From NCBI GenBank assembly GCA_963539215.1, contig CAUTJT010000007.1:12856-76855 (forward strand): DNA of 64,000 bases, read 5' to 3'. Under the pieces are notes generated by a model. That model had not been told where the DNA came from, searched no databases, and saw only the letters and a list, made by a program, of their open reading frames with translations. The stretch's first letter is position 1, and each line of letters starts with the position of its first letter. The stretch is from CAURNT01 sp963539215 (GTDB lineage Bacteria; Fusobacteriota; Fusobacteriia; Fusobacteriales; Leptotrichiaceae). Position numbers and translations under genes: made by a program. Positions 34,294 to 42,077 of the stretch are shown one piece after another.

Positions 34294-35428
34294 GATATTC
34301 TCCTTTCTCTACACCCGGTAGAATAGCAAATATCCCGCTTCCTATATGTTTAATATATTCATTAAGTTTATCATCTGCTCCTAGCATATTTTGTATTTTA
34401 ATAAATTGTTCTGGATCCTTTTGAAATGAAATAAATAATAAACCAGTATCAAATTGCCCTGTGCCTTCAACAACTCCATCAGCATATGAAAATGCACGTC
34501 TAAGTATTTTTGAATTTGCTTTTCTTGCTAAAAATACATGTGAATCTAATGGTAGTTTTGACATATCTACGTTGGAAAATTCATTATTACTCCCAAAAGC
34601 TGCCCCACTTTTTTTATATCTTCCAAAAGTATTTTCTTGTTCTTGAAGATTAGTTCTATCCCACGTATCTAAAAACATTTGAATTTTTCTAACAATTAAA
34701 AAAGTTCCATCTTTAAACCAATTATTTCCATCATACCAAATTTCTTTATCAAATTCTGATTTTTTTCTTGGATTAACTGTACCATCTTTAAACCCAAATA
34801 AATTTCTAGGCGTTTCCTTACTTTTAGGTAAAAATCCAGATTGTGCCCACTTAAGACTAACACTTCCTCTTGCTTTTCTAACTAAATTTCTTACTGCATG
34901 AAATGCAACTTGAGGATCATCTGCACAGACTTGTATACAAATATCTCCACCTGTCAACCCCTCTTTTAATTGATCTTTAGGAAAATGTGGTAACTCCTTA
35001 AATTCAGGAATTATCTTTTTATCTAAGCCTAATTTTTCAAAAAAAGATAAACCTAATCCAAAAGTTATACTTAAATTATTAGGTCCTTGATCAATACTTT
35101 CACCAGTATCCTTAGGTGGTAAGAAATGATTAGAAAGTTCTGGCTCTACAATTTCTCCATTTACTAATTTAGAAGAATAATCCGTCCAAAATTTAAACAT
35201 TTCTCTAACATTTTCCTTATTCATATTATCTAAGTTAAGAACAGCAAAATATACATATTTTTGAGCAGGAGTTGTAATTCCTGCTTGATGCTTACCATAA
35301 AACTCTATTTTTTCACCTTCTAGTTCCTTTATATTATTATATGAATTTAAGCCAATTATTCCTAAAAATGCAATAGTAACTCCAGCACCAAATATAGCTA
35401 TATTTTTTAAAATTAATTTATTTACCAC
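34271..35428 (-). CDS. efeB: EfeB, Dyp-type haem peroxidase/deferrochelatase
   Basis: EfeB supplies or oxidises iron for EfeU and can release iron from haem. The 385-residue protein has the Dyp signature GFKDGT (212-217, catalytic Asp215), the proximal His297 in LDSHVFLARK and Arg residues in ILRRAFSY. EfeB is normally exported folded by the Tat system, but here the N terminus (MVNKLILKNIAIFGAGVTIA) has one hydrophobic segment and no twin arginine. It may be a Sec-inserted, membrane-anchored form. Middle gene of efeO-efeB-efeU. Confidence 0.9.
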   Translation of the reverse strand: MVNKLILKNIAIFGAGVTIAFLGIIGLNSYNNIKELEGEKIEFYGKHQAGITTPAQKYVYFAVLNLDNMNKENVREMFKFWTDYSSKLVNGEIVEPELSNHFLPPKDTGESIDQGPNNLSITFGLGLSFFEKLGLDKKIIPEFKELPHFPKDQLKEGLTGGDICIQVCADDPQVAFHAVRNLVRKARGSVSLKWAQSGFLPKSKETPRNLFGFKDGTVNPRKKSEFDKEIWYDGNNWFKDGTFLIVRKIQMFLDTWDRTNLQEQENTFGRYKKSGAAFGSNNEFSNVDMSKLPLDSHVFLARKANSKILRRAFSYADGVVEGTGQFDTGLLFISFQKDPEQFIKIQNMLGADDKLNEYIKHIGSGIFAILPGVEKGEYLGQSLFE

Positions 35429-35440
35429 AAATACTCACTC

Positions 35441-36298
35441 CTAATTTTTAAAATCTAAAACTTTTCCTAATTGTGCTAAAGGTTCTCCTAATTTTGTTAC
35501 TGCCTCAGATAATAATCTAGTATCTTCATTACTTAATTCAGTATATGATTTATAATTTTTATCATCAACCATATACTTATCAAGTAGACTATTAACTTCC
35601 TTAAATCTCATATTTAATTCTTCAACAAGCTTTGAATCAACTTTTTCAAGTTTAGATTTAAATATTTCAAATATTTTTTCTGCCCCTTCAATATTTGCTT
35701 TAAAATCATAAAGATCTGTATGAGAATAAATCTCTTCTTCTCCTGTTATCTTAGAAGTAGAAACTTCATTTAATAAATCAACTGCACCTGTAATCATAAT
35801 ATCTGGTGTTACCTCCACAGTTTTAATTTTAGCCAATAATTCTTTAATATCATTAACTAAATAATCAGCATATTTTTCAGTTCCTTTTGTTGTATTTTCT
35901 ATCCATAAAATTTGTTCTATTTTATGAAATCCACGCCATCCTTCTTCAGTATTATTTTCTTCTTTAAAATCAACTAATCTAAAATCTATATTTACATCAG
36001 ATTCTCCAAAGCTTTCTGCTATTGGCTCACTTCTTTCATAAGCCATACGTATTAAAGGATACATTTTTTTAGCTTTTTCTAAATTACCCGATTTTAAAAC
36101 TTCAGAAAATTTTTCTGTATCTTTTAAAAGCATATTAATTTGTTCTTCTACAAATTCTTTATACTCATTAGTTTCTTTACTTAAATCTAATTTATTTTCA
36201 CTAACTTCAATTTGAGTATTATCATTATTCAATTTATTTTCTCCACATGATGTTAAAATAAAAGTACAAGCTATTAATGCTAATGCAATTTTTTTCAT
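35441..36298 (-). CDS. efeO: EfeO, imelysin-domain iron-binding lipoprotein
   Basis: 285 residues. A lipoprotein signal (TFILTSC, Cys18) precedes an M75/imelysin helical domain with the HxxE motif in GFHKIEQILW, which binds iron in EfeO/EfeM. The cupredoxin domain of long EfeO proteins is absent, so this is the short EfeM-like type. The ATG at 36298 follows GGAGG; the TTG at 36310 is part of that site. It is the first gene of the iron-uptake operon, with its own promoter and an upstream palindrome. Confidence 0.88.
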   Translation of the reverse strand: MKKIALALIACTFILTSCGENKLNNDNTQIEVSENKLDLSKETNEYKEFVEEQINMLLKDTEKFSEVLKSGNLEKAKKMYPLIRMAYERSEPIAESFGESDVNIDFRLVDFKEENNTEEGWRGFHKIEQILWIENTTKGTEKYADYLVNDIKELLAKIKTVEVTPDIMITGAVDLLNEVSTSKITGEEEIYSHTDLYDFKANIEGAEKIFEIFKSKLEKVDSKLVEELNMRFKEVNSLLDKYMVDDKNYKSYTELSNEDTRLLSEAVTKLGEPLAQLGKVLDFKN

Positions 36299-36329
36299 TA
36301 TTACCTCCAAAATTTAATTTTACTTATTG

Positions 36330-36358
36330 ATTATACTCATATTTTTTGAAATTGTAAA
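36330..36358 (-). promoter_or_regulatory. efeO operon promoter
   Basis: Minus strand: TTTACA (36353-36358), 17-base spacer, TATAAT (36330-36335). Confidence 0.8.
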
Positions 36359-36377
36359 GAAAAAATATTTTTTATAC

Positions 36378-36404
36378 AAAATACTTTGGTATACAAAGTA
36401 TTTT
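36378..36404 (-). promoter_or_regulatory. Palindrome upstream of the efeO promoter
   Basis: Perfect 11-base arms AAAATACTTTG (36378-36388) and CAAAGTATTTT (36394-36404) around GTATA. It lies 20 bases upstream of the -35 element. It could be an operator for iron control or a second terminator for der; no standard Fur box is visible. Confidence 0.5.
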
Positions 36405-36417
36405 TGGGCGTATATTA

Positions 36418-36449
36418 AAAGGATTACCTCTAATTAGAAATAATCCTTT
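36418..36449 (-). terminator. Weak terminator after der
   Basis: AAAGGATTA (36418-36426) pairs with TAATCCTTT (36441-36449), and TCTAATTAGA adds an inner stem. The U tract on the minus strand is short (TTTTAATATA). Confidence 0.55.
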
Positions 36450-36454
36450 AATTT

Positions 36455-37759
36455 TTATGATTTTTTATTAAATACTATATCTATAGGACATCCTTCAAAA
36501 CCAAAATATTCTCTTAAATTATTCTCTATATATCTCTTATATGAAAAATGTACTAAATCTGGGTTATTAGCAAAAAATACAAATCTTGGTGGAGCTTGAC
36601 CTATTTGAGTTCCATAATTAATCTTAACAGATCTTCCTTTTCTTGTAGGAACTGGATTTTTAGCCATCAATTCCTCCAACACTTGATTAAGTAGACCTGT
36701 TGATATTTTCTTATTATATTCTTCATCTATATATTTAACTTGATCTATTATATTTATAGTTCTTTTACCAGTTAAAGCAGATATTGTAACTATAGGAACA
36801 TAATCCAAGAATGGAAGATCTGCTTTTACAAGATCTGTAAATTCCTTAACTGTTTTATTATCTTTTTCTATTAAATCCCATTTATTAATAGCTATTATCA
36901 TAGGTTTTTTTTCTTCATAAATTAAACCTGCTATTCTTTTATCTTGCTCTGTTAATAATTCAGTTGCATCAAGCATAAGAACACATACATTAGCCCTTTG
37001 TATAGCTTTTATTGCTCTTAATACAGAATAATATTCTATATCATCTTCAACCTTAGATTTTTTCCTAATTCCTGCAGTATCTATTATAGTATATAAATCA
37101 CCATTATATTTAAAACTTGAATCTATAGAATCACGTGTTGTTCCTGCTATATCACTTACTATATTTCTTTCTTTATTAAGTATTTTATTTACAAAAGATG
37201 ATTTTCCTGCATTAGGACGTCCTAAAACAGCTATTGCTAAACCTTCCTCTTCCTTTTTTTCATAATTTACCGGGAATTTATCAACAGCTGCATCTAAAAG
37301 ATCTCCAAGATTAACTTTATGCTCTGCTGATATTGCTATAACATCTTCAAATCCTAAAGAATAAAATTCAAACATGTTATCTTTTTCTTTCATATAGTTA
37401 TCTATCTTATTAACGGCAACTACTACTTTTTTATTTTGTTTTCTTAATATACTTGCTATATCCTCATCAACAGCTGTTATACCAGCTTTTCCATCTACAA
37501 GAAAAATTATTGAATCAGCTTCATCTATAGCAACTTTAGCTTGATCTTTAACTTTTTGCATAATATAGTCATTACTACGTGGTTCAAGTCCTCCAGTATC
37601 TACTAATAGAAACTTTTTACCTGACCATTCTGTTTCTCTATATAGTCTATCACGAGTTACTCCCTCTTCATTTTTAACTATAGATAATCTATCACCTATA
37701 AGCTTATTAAAAAGTGTAGACTTCCCTACGTTAGGTCTTCCGACTATTGCTACTATCAT
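36455..37759 (-). CDS. der: Ribosome biogenesis GTPase Der (EngA)
   Basis: Double-GTPase needed for 50S assembly. The 434 residues contain two G domains in tandem: GRPNVGKSTLF with DTGGLEP and NKID, then GRPNAGKSSF with DTAGIRKKS and NKWD, and a C-terminal KH-like domain (RKGRSVKINYGTQIG, PPRFVFFANNPDLV). The ATG at 37759 has the right five-base spacing to AGGAGG; the GTG just before it does not. It ends the seven-gene operon that begins with a lipoprotein gene at 41915. Confidence 0.97.
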   Translation of the reverse strand: MIVAIVGRPNVGKSTLFNKLIGDRLSIVKNEEGVTRDRLYRETEWSGKKFLLVDTGGLEPRSNDYIMQKVKDQAKVAIDEADSIIFLVDGKAGITAVDEDIASILRKQNKKVVVAVNKIDNYMKEKDNMFEFYSLGFEDVIAISAEHKVNLGDLLDAAVDKFPVNYEKKEEEGLAIAVLGRPNAGKSSFVNKILNKERNIVSDIAGTTRDSIDSSFKYNGDLYTIIDTAGIRKKSKVEDDIEYYSVLRAIKAIQRANVCVLMLDATELLTEQDKRIAGLIYEEKKPMIIAINKWDLIEKDNKTVKEFTDLVKADLPFLDYVPIVTISALTGKRTINIIDQVKYIDEEYNKKISTGLLNQVLEELMAKNPVPTRKGRSVKINYGTQIGQAPPRFVFFANNPDLVHFSYKRYIENNLREYFGFEGCPIDIVFNKKS

Positions 37760-37771
37760 CACTACCTCCTA

Positions 37772-38350
37772 TCATAATTTAATTATTATTATATCATTAA
37801 TTCTTTCTAAAGAATCTATCAATTCATTATTTATTAAAATTTTAACACTTACACGCTCATTATACATTTTTTCTAATACTTCTATACTATTTTTTTCAAA
37901 AAATGTATCCATATCTTTAGATTTTGAATAATCATAATCTAATAAATATATACTTTTTTCAATATATTCAACTATACCTGCTTCATTTATTGCAATTTTT
38001 GCACATTTTGCATAATTTCTAATTAATCCCCCTGCTCCTAATTTAATACCCCCAAAATATCTAGTTGCAATAATAACAACATTTGAAACATCTAACCTAG
38101 TTATTATTTCTGCCATAGGTTTACCTGCAGTATTTAGAGGTTCTCCACAATCATTATACTTAAAATATTCTTGACCATTTTCTATTACTTTATAAGCATA
38201 TACATTATGAGTTGCATCTGGATGTATAGTATTTATATAATCTATATACATTTGTGCATCTTGAACTGTACTTACAGGCTTAATATGTCCTAAAAATTTA
38301 GATTTTTTTTCTATAAACTCTATAGTTAATTCTCTACTTACAGTTTTCAT
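37772..38350 (-). CDS. YigZ/IMPACT family protein
   Basis: 192 residues. The N-terminal UPF0029 domain carries the family signature: EKKSKFLGHI, HPDATHNVYAYKV, NDCGEPLNTAGKPM and ATRYFGGIKLGAGGLIRNYA. The C-terminal ferredoxin-like part is DUF1949-like. Bacterial YigZ has no firmly known role; it is related to eukaryotic IMPACT, which inhibits Gcn2 activation. The start overlaps the stop of the upstream membrane protein gene as ATGA, which fixes it at 38350. der follows after 12 bases. Confidence 0.9.
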   Translation of the reverse strand: MKTVSRELTIEFIEKKSKFLGHIKPVSTVQDAQMYIDYINTIHPDATHNVYAYKVIENGQEYFKYNDCGEPLNTAGKPMAEIITRLDVSNVVIIATRYFGGIKLGAGGLIRNYAKCAKIAINEAGIVEYIEKSIYLLDYDYSKSKDMDTFFEKNSIEVLEKMYNERVSVKILINNELIDSLERINDIIIIKL

Positions 38351-39063
38351 AAAATTCCAAACCAATAAAATATAGCATTAGAAATACCTATAAATATATT
38401 AAATTTATCTAAGAAATATATATAGGCAAACAGTATAATAATATAATAATTGTTAAGAGTTAATAATATTCTTTGTAAATTAATATCAGAATAAAAAAGT
38501 ATTAAATTAGAAAAATCTGAATGTAATCCTATAGGTAAAATTTCTATAAGTAATAAAGATAAACTCATAAAAAATATTCTTAAAAAGATATTTAACAATT
38601 TGCTTATTAAAACTTCGTTAGAAATTATTAATCCTATATATTTACACGCCAATAAAGACAATACAATTAATATAATATATATAACGAAATTTGATAATGT
38701 AATAAGTATTCTTGCTTTATTTGCATTTTTAGAAATTTTAAAATTATAATTTAATCTGTTTTGCGGGAATATAATTATAGGAAATCTAATAATCAAAAAA
38801 ATTATTAAAAATAAGGCATCTTCTTTCCTAATTTGTCTTAAAGGATTAAGACTAGATGTCTTATAATAAAGTATTTCATCATCACCTAAAAAATATGCTA
38901 TATAAGATTTAAAAACATTTCTTAAGGTTATTATTAATGCATAAGATATAAGTATACCTATAGTTTGAATTATAAAATGTGTATTAGAAAAATATATTAT
39001 GCAAGCTATTATTATACTTAATATTATAAAGGCTAAGTCCAATTTATCAAATTTTTTAGTCAT
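38347..39063 (-). CDS. Degenerate site-2-protease (M50-like) membrane protein
   Basis: 238 residues with about six membrane segments. It aligns by eye with M50B proteases: ITLRNVFKSYIAYFLGDD (45-62) sits where ITLHExxHAYxAYxLGD belongs, SLNPLRQI (71-78) matches LNPLxHI, QNRLNYNFKISKNANKA matches the VNPxNFxNPxxx segment, and EILPIGLHSD (174-183) matches NLLPIPPLDG. The zinc ligands are gone: HExxH reads R48-N-V-F-K52, and the second-site Asp is Ser. So it should be an inactive pseudoprotease. It overlaps ddl by eight bases and yigZ by four. Confidence 0.68.
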   Translation of the reverse strand: MTKKFDKLDLAFIILSIIIACIIYFSNTHFIIQTIGILISYALIITLRNVFKSYIAYFLGDDEILYYKTSSLNPLRQIRKEDALFLIIFLIIRFPIIIFPQNRLNYNFKISKNANKARILITLSNFVIYIILIVLSLLACKYIGLIISNEVLISKLLNIFLRIFFMSLSLLLIEILPIGLHSDFSNLILFYSDINLQRILLTLNNYYIIILFAYIYFLDKFNIFIGISNAIFYWFGIL

Positions 39064-39955
39064 TACTTGATGCCTCTATTAAAAGATCTAAAGTTTGAGA
39101 GTAACTATATCCCCTACTTAAAGTTGATTTAGGTAATAATGAATTTTTAGTCATACCTGGTAAAGTATTAATTTCTAAAAAGTATGCCTTATTATCTACT
39201 AAAATATAGTCTACTCTTGCATATCCTTTACATTTTAATGATTTATATACTTTTTTAGTAAAATCATCTATTTCATTTTGTAATTCTTTTTCAAATTCAT
39301 GAACATATTCAAGAGCACCACCATTTTCATATTTCGATTTATAATCAAAAAAAGTGTCTTTAAGTGGTTCTATTAAAAGAGTAGGAAATACTTCACCTTT
39401 AATTATTGGTACAGATATCTCTACACCTGTCATTACTCTTTCAACTAAAGCTTCATCATCTATTAAAAATATTTCCTCAAGCCCTTTTTCAAATTCTGTT
39501 TGATTAGAAGCAAAATTAATACCTATACTTGAACCTCCACTATTAGGTTTAAGTATTACTTTCTCTCCAAGATTCAAATCAGAAAAATTTAAAATTTCGC
39601 CTTTTTTTATACTTATTCCATCAATTACTCTTACACCACTATTTTTAACTATTAATTTAGATATATTTTTATCCATAGACATAGCACTTGATAGTACTCC
39701 ACATCCTGAATAAGGTATATTCATAGTATCTAATATTGCTTGAACACGTCCATCTTCTCCAAATATACCATGTAAAGCTATATATACAAAGTCTATATTC
39801 ATATCTCTTAATTTAAATATATCTTCTGCCTTTTCTAATTCAAGTCCTACAACATCATATTTATTCTTATCTAGATTATTAATTATTTCCTTACCCGTAT
39901 TTATAGAAACTTCTCTTTCACTTGATATTCCACCATAAACTACTGCAACTCTCAT
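39056..39955 (-). CDS. ddl: D-alanine--D-alanine ligase
   Basis: ATP-grasp enzyme that makes the D-Ala-D-Ala end of peptidoglycan precursors. The 299 residues show the N-terminal VVYGGISSEREVSINTG, HGIFGEDGRVQAILD, the Ser-containing loop GGSSIGI and the metal-binding end YFLEINTLPGMTKNSLLPKS. Length is standard for the short DdlB type. It overlaps the STAS gene by one base (TAATG) and the next gene by eight. MurF is not in this window, but MurC and MurB are at the right end. Confidence 0.97.
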   Translation of the reverse strand: MRVAVVYGGISSEREVSINTGKEIINNLDKNKYDVVGLELEKAEDIFKLRDMNIDFVYIALHGIFGEDGRVQAILDTMNIPYSGCGVLSSAMSMDKNISKLIVKNSGVRVIDGISIKKGEILNFSDLNLGEKVILKPNSGGSSIGINFASNQTEFEKGLEEIFLIDDEALVERVMTGVEISVPIIKGEVFPTLLIEPLKDTFFDYKSKYENGGALEYVHEFEKELQNEIDDFTKKVYKSLKCKGYARVDYILVDNKAYFLEINTLPGMTKNSLLPKSTLSRGYSYSQTLDLLIEASSND

Positions 39956-40434
39956 TAATCTATCACCTTTTTCATAGCATCTACCACAGGTTGAAAAGCT
40001 ATTCTATTTTCTTCATTAAGATTCATTAATGTTTCATGCATTTCTAAAATATATTTAGATTTTTCTTTCATATTTGATAAATCTTCTCCTTCAACTTTTT
40101 TAATATTCAAAAAGTCTATATCTTCATTTATCACATCACAAAATTTGTCTATACCTGTCTGTTTCAATAAAGTATATGCCTCCTTACTTGGATTAAGTAT
40201 GATAAATTTTTGAGATTTTTGAGTTTTTAAATCTACTACAAATTTAGCAACTAAACCTAAAAAAGTAGAATCCATATATTCAAGTTCTGACATTTCAAAA
40301 CTCAAAGTTTTAATATCTTTAAATATACTTTCTATATAATCAGATAAAATTTTAGAATTTTTCATAGTAGCTTTTCCTATTATTTTAAATATATATCTTC
40401 CATCTAGGTTAATATATTTAAATTCATTATTCAT
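39955..40434 (-). CDS. STAS-domain protein (anti-anti-sigma factor-like)
   Basis: 159 residues. The first ~105 form a STAS domain of the SpoIIAA/RsbV type: YIFKIIGKATMKNSKILSDY, then LSFEMSELEYMDSTFLGLVA with the usual phosphorylatable Ser in D-S-T, and KFIILNPSKEAYTLLKQTG. About 50 extra residues at the C terminus have no known fold. No anti-sigma kinase, phosphatase or sigma factor gene is nearby, so its partner is elsewhere. It overlaps hslO by eight bases and ddl by one, which ties it to envelope and stress genes. Confidence 0.85.
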   Translation of the reverse strand: MNNEFKYINLDGRYIFKIIGKATMKNSKILSDYIESIFKDIKTLSFEMSELEYMDSTFLGLVAKFVVDLKTQKSQKFIILNPSKEAYTLLKQTGIDKFCDVINEDIDFLNIKKVEGEDLSNMKEKSKYILEMHETLMNLNEENRIAFQPVVDAMKKVID

Positions 40435-41371
40435 ATTTAACTACCTCACTTATGTTATTAAATTCATATTTTTCTCCACAAAAACTACAAACTATTTCTA
40501 TATTTCCATCTTCTTTTATCATATCTTCCAACTCTTTAGTAGACACCGCACTCATTAAAGCTCTTGCCATATATTCTTTATTACAATCACACTCAAATTT
40601 AATTTCATTTGTATCTAATATTTTAATATCCTCAATTTTAGGTAATTTATTATAAGGAAGGCCCTTATACTTATTTTCATTTTCAAATAATTCTATATCA
40701 TTTTCAAAAATTAAATGAGCTATTCTTTCTAAAGAAAAATTATGTTCTAACATTTTAGTTATAGAAGTTAATCTATTTAATTTTTCTAAAACAAAATTAA
40801 ATACTTCTTCATCTCCATTAGGTAATAACTGTATCAATAATCCTGAACTTCTTGAAAAATTTGTATTCTCATCATAACTAACAGAAGTAATTAATATAGA
40901 CTTAGTTTGAGCTGACATTTCATAATATTCATTCATTGCAAGCTCTAATAAATTATCCTTAATTTTAAATACAGAATTATAAGGATTTTTTAAACCGTAA
41001 TCTATCATAATTTGTAATGTTCCATCATTTAAAGAATAAAGTTTATTTATTTCATCTTTATCATTATTTTTTATTGCATCTAAAAGTTTAAAATGTTTTT
41101 CTTTATCTATATTTACTTTTACAGCAACATTTGCATTAGAAGTCGTTTTAGCTATTACACTACTTAAAGATCCTTCAGTTTTTAAAGTAATACTTGAACG
41201 TGTATTACTAGATTTAATATCTTGTGCTAATATAGCTGCCAATGTTGTTAACTTAGCTATTCTTTCTGAATAAATTAAATCTGGTTTTATTCTTTCAAAT
41301 ACTTCCTTAACTAAATCTGTTGTATCTAATATTTCAAATTTTAAACTTTTACTTATTCCACGTAATATCAT
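40427..41371 (-). CDS. hslO: Redox-regulated chaperone Hsp33
   Basis: Hsp33 becomes an active holdase when its zinc is released under oxidative stress. The 314 residues have the N-terminal family start (LRGISKSLKFEILDTTDLV), and the zinc cysteines Cys261-x-Cys263 and Cys295-x-x-Cys298 near the C terminus. The ATG at 41371 has GGAG six bases upstream; the ATG at 41383 directly precedes that GGAG and is rejected. It sits between a lipoprotein gene and the STAS gene in the operon that ends with der. Confidence 0.95.
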   Translation of the reverse strand: MILRGISKSLKFEILDTTDLVKEVFERIKPDLIYSERIAKLTTLAAILAQDIKSSNTRSSITLKTEGSLSSVIAKTTSNANVAVKVNIDKEKHFKLLDAIKNNDKDEINKLYSLNDGTLQIMIDYGLKNPYNSVFKIKDNLLELAMNEYYEMSAQTKSILITSVSYDENTNFSRSSGLLIQLLPNGDEEVFNFVLEKLNRLTSITKMLEHNFSLERIAHLIFENDIELFENENKYKGLPYNKLPKIEDIKILDTNEIKFECDCNKEYMARALMSAVSTKELEDMIKEDGNIEIVCSFCGEKYEFNNISEVVKYE

Positions 41372-41372
41372 T

Positions 41373-41915
41373 TTATACTCCATTCATATTTGTTAATGTT
41401 GAGAAATATGATCCAAATATATCATCAATATTTTCTTTTCTTAATAATATTTTATAACTATCTCCACTTTTTTCCATTAAAAATTGGCTCAATATTGTTT
41501 TTTTAGGTAAATTAGGTTTTTTCAATATATTTGATAATGATTCTGATATATTTATATTTTTTTCTCCATTAAATGTCTTTCTAAATATATCCTTATATAC
41601 TAAATTAAAAATGTTTGCTACATCTATATTTGTTATATTAACATTTACTACTATACTTCCATCTTCTCTAGTAGTACTATTTTCTACTTTATATTCCATA
41701 TTTGAAAATAAGGCTTCTATAAACAGTTGTTTAGATTCATTATCAGATTTGATTAAAGCAGAATCCAATAATTCTGGATTTATCAAATACTTTTTAGATT
41801 CTTCTAAATTATATTGCTTAACATCACCTAAAAATTTATTCACTACTCCTTCAGGACTTTGCCTACAAGAGAAGAGAAATATGAAACTTATAAAAATCAA
41901 AAAAAATCTTTTCAT
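41373..41915 (-). CDS. Small lipoprotein, DUF4878-like
   Basis: 180 residues. A lipoprotein signal peptide MKRFFLIFISFIFLFSC places the lipidated Cys at 17. The mature part begins with a helix and SPEGVVNKFLGDVKQYNLEESKKYL, a pattern seen in NTF2-like DUF4878 lipoproteins of unknown function. The ATG at 41915 is preferred over the in-frame GTG at 41921 because the GAGG motif lies five bases before it. First gene of the seven-gene operon lipoprotein-hslO-STAS-ddl-M50-yigZ-der. I cannot assign a role. Confidence 0.7.
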   Translation of the reverse strand: MKRFFLIFISFIFLFSCRQSPEGVVNKFLGDVKQYNLEESKKYLINPELLDSALIKSDNESKQLFIEALFSNMEYKVENSTTREDGSIVVNVNITNIDVANIFNLVYKDIFRKTFNGEKNINISESLSNILKKPNLPKKTILSQFLMEKSGDSYKILLRKENIDDIFGSYFSTLTNMNGV

Positions 41916-42009
41916 AGTCACCTCACCTTTTTTATTTACTCATACTATTATACAACAATTTATCTTAAAAGTATACCATAAAAGAAAAAGTATTATATCT
42001 TTTTTTATA

Positions 42010-42052
42010 AATTTAAAAGGAACTATGTCTTATTAAATAAGACATAATTCCT
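42010..42052 (-). terminator. Terminator of the pgm operon
   Basis: Outer stem AAGGAA/TTCCTT and inner perfect stem TATGTCTTATT (42024-42034)/AATAAGACATA (42036-42046). On the minus strand TTTTAAAT follows. Confidence 0.75.
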
Positions 42053-42077
42053 TAAGTAATATTTTTATTTTAACATT

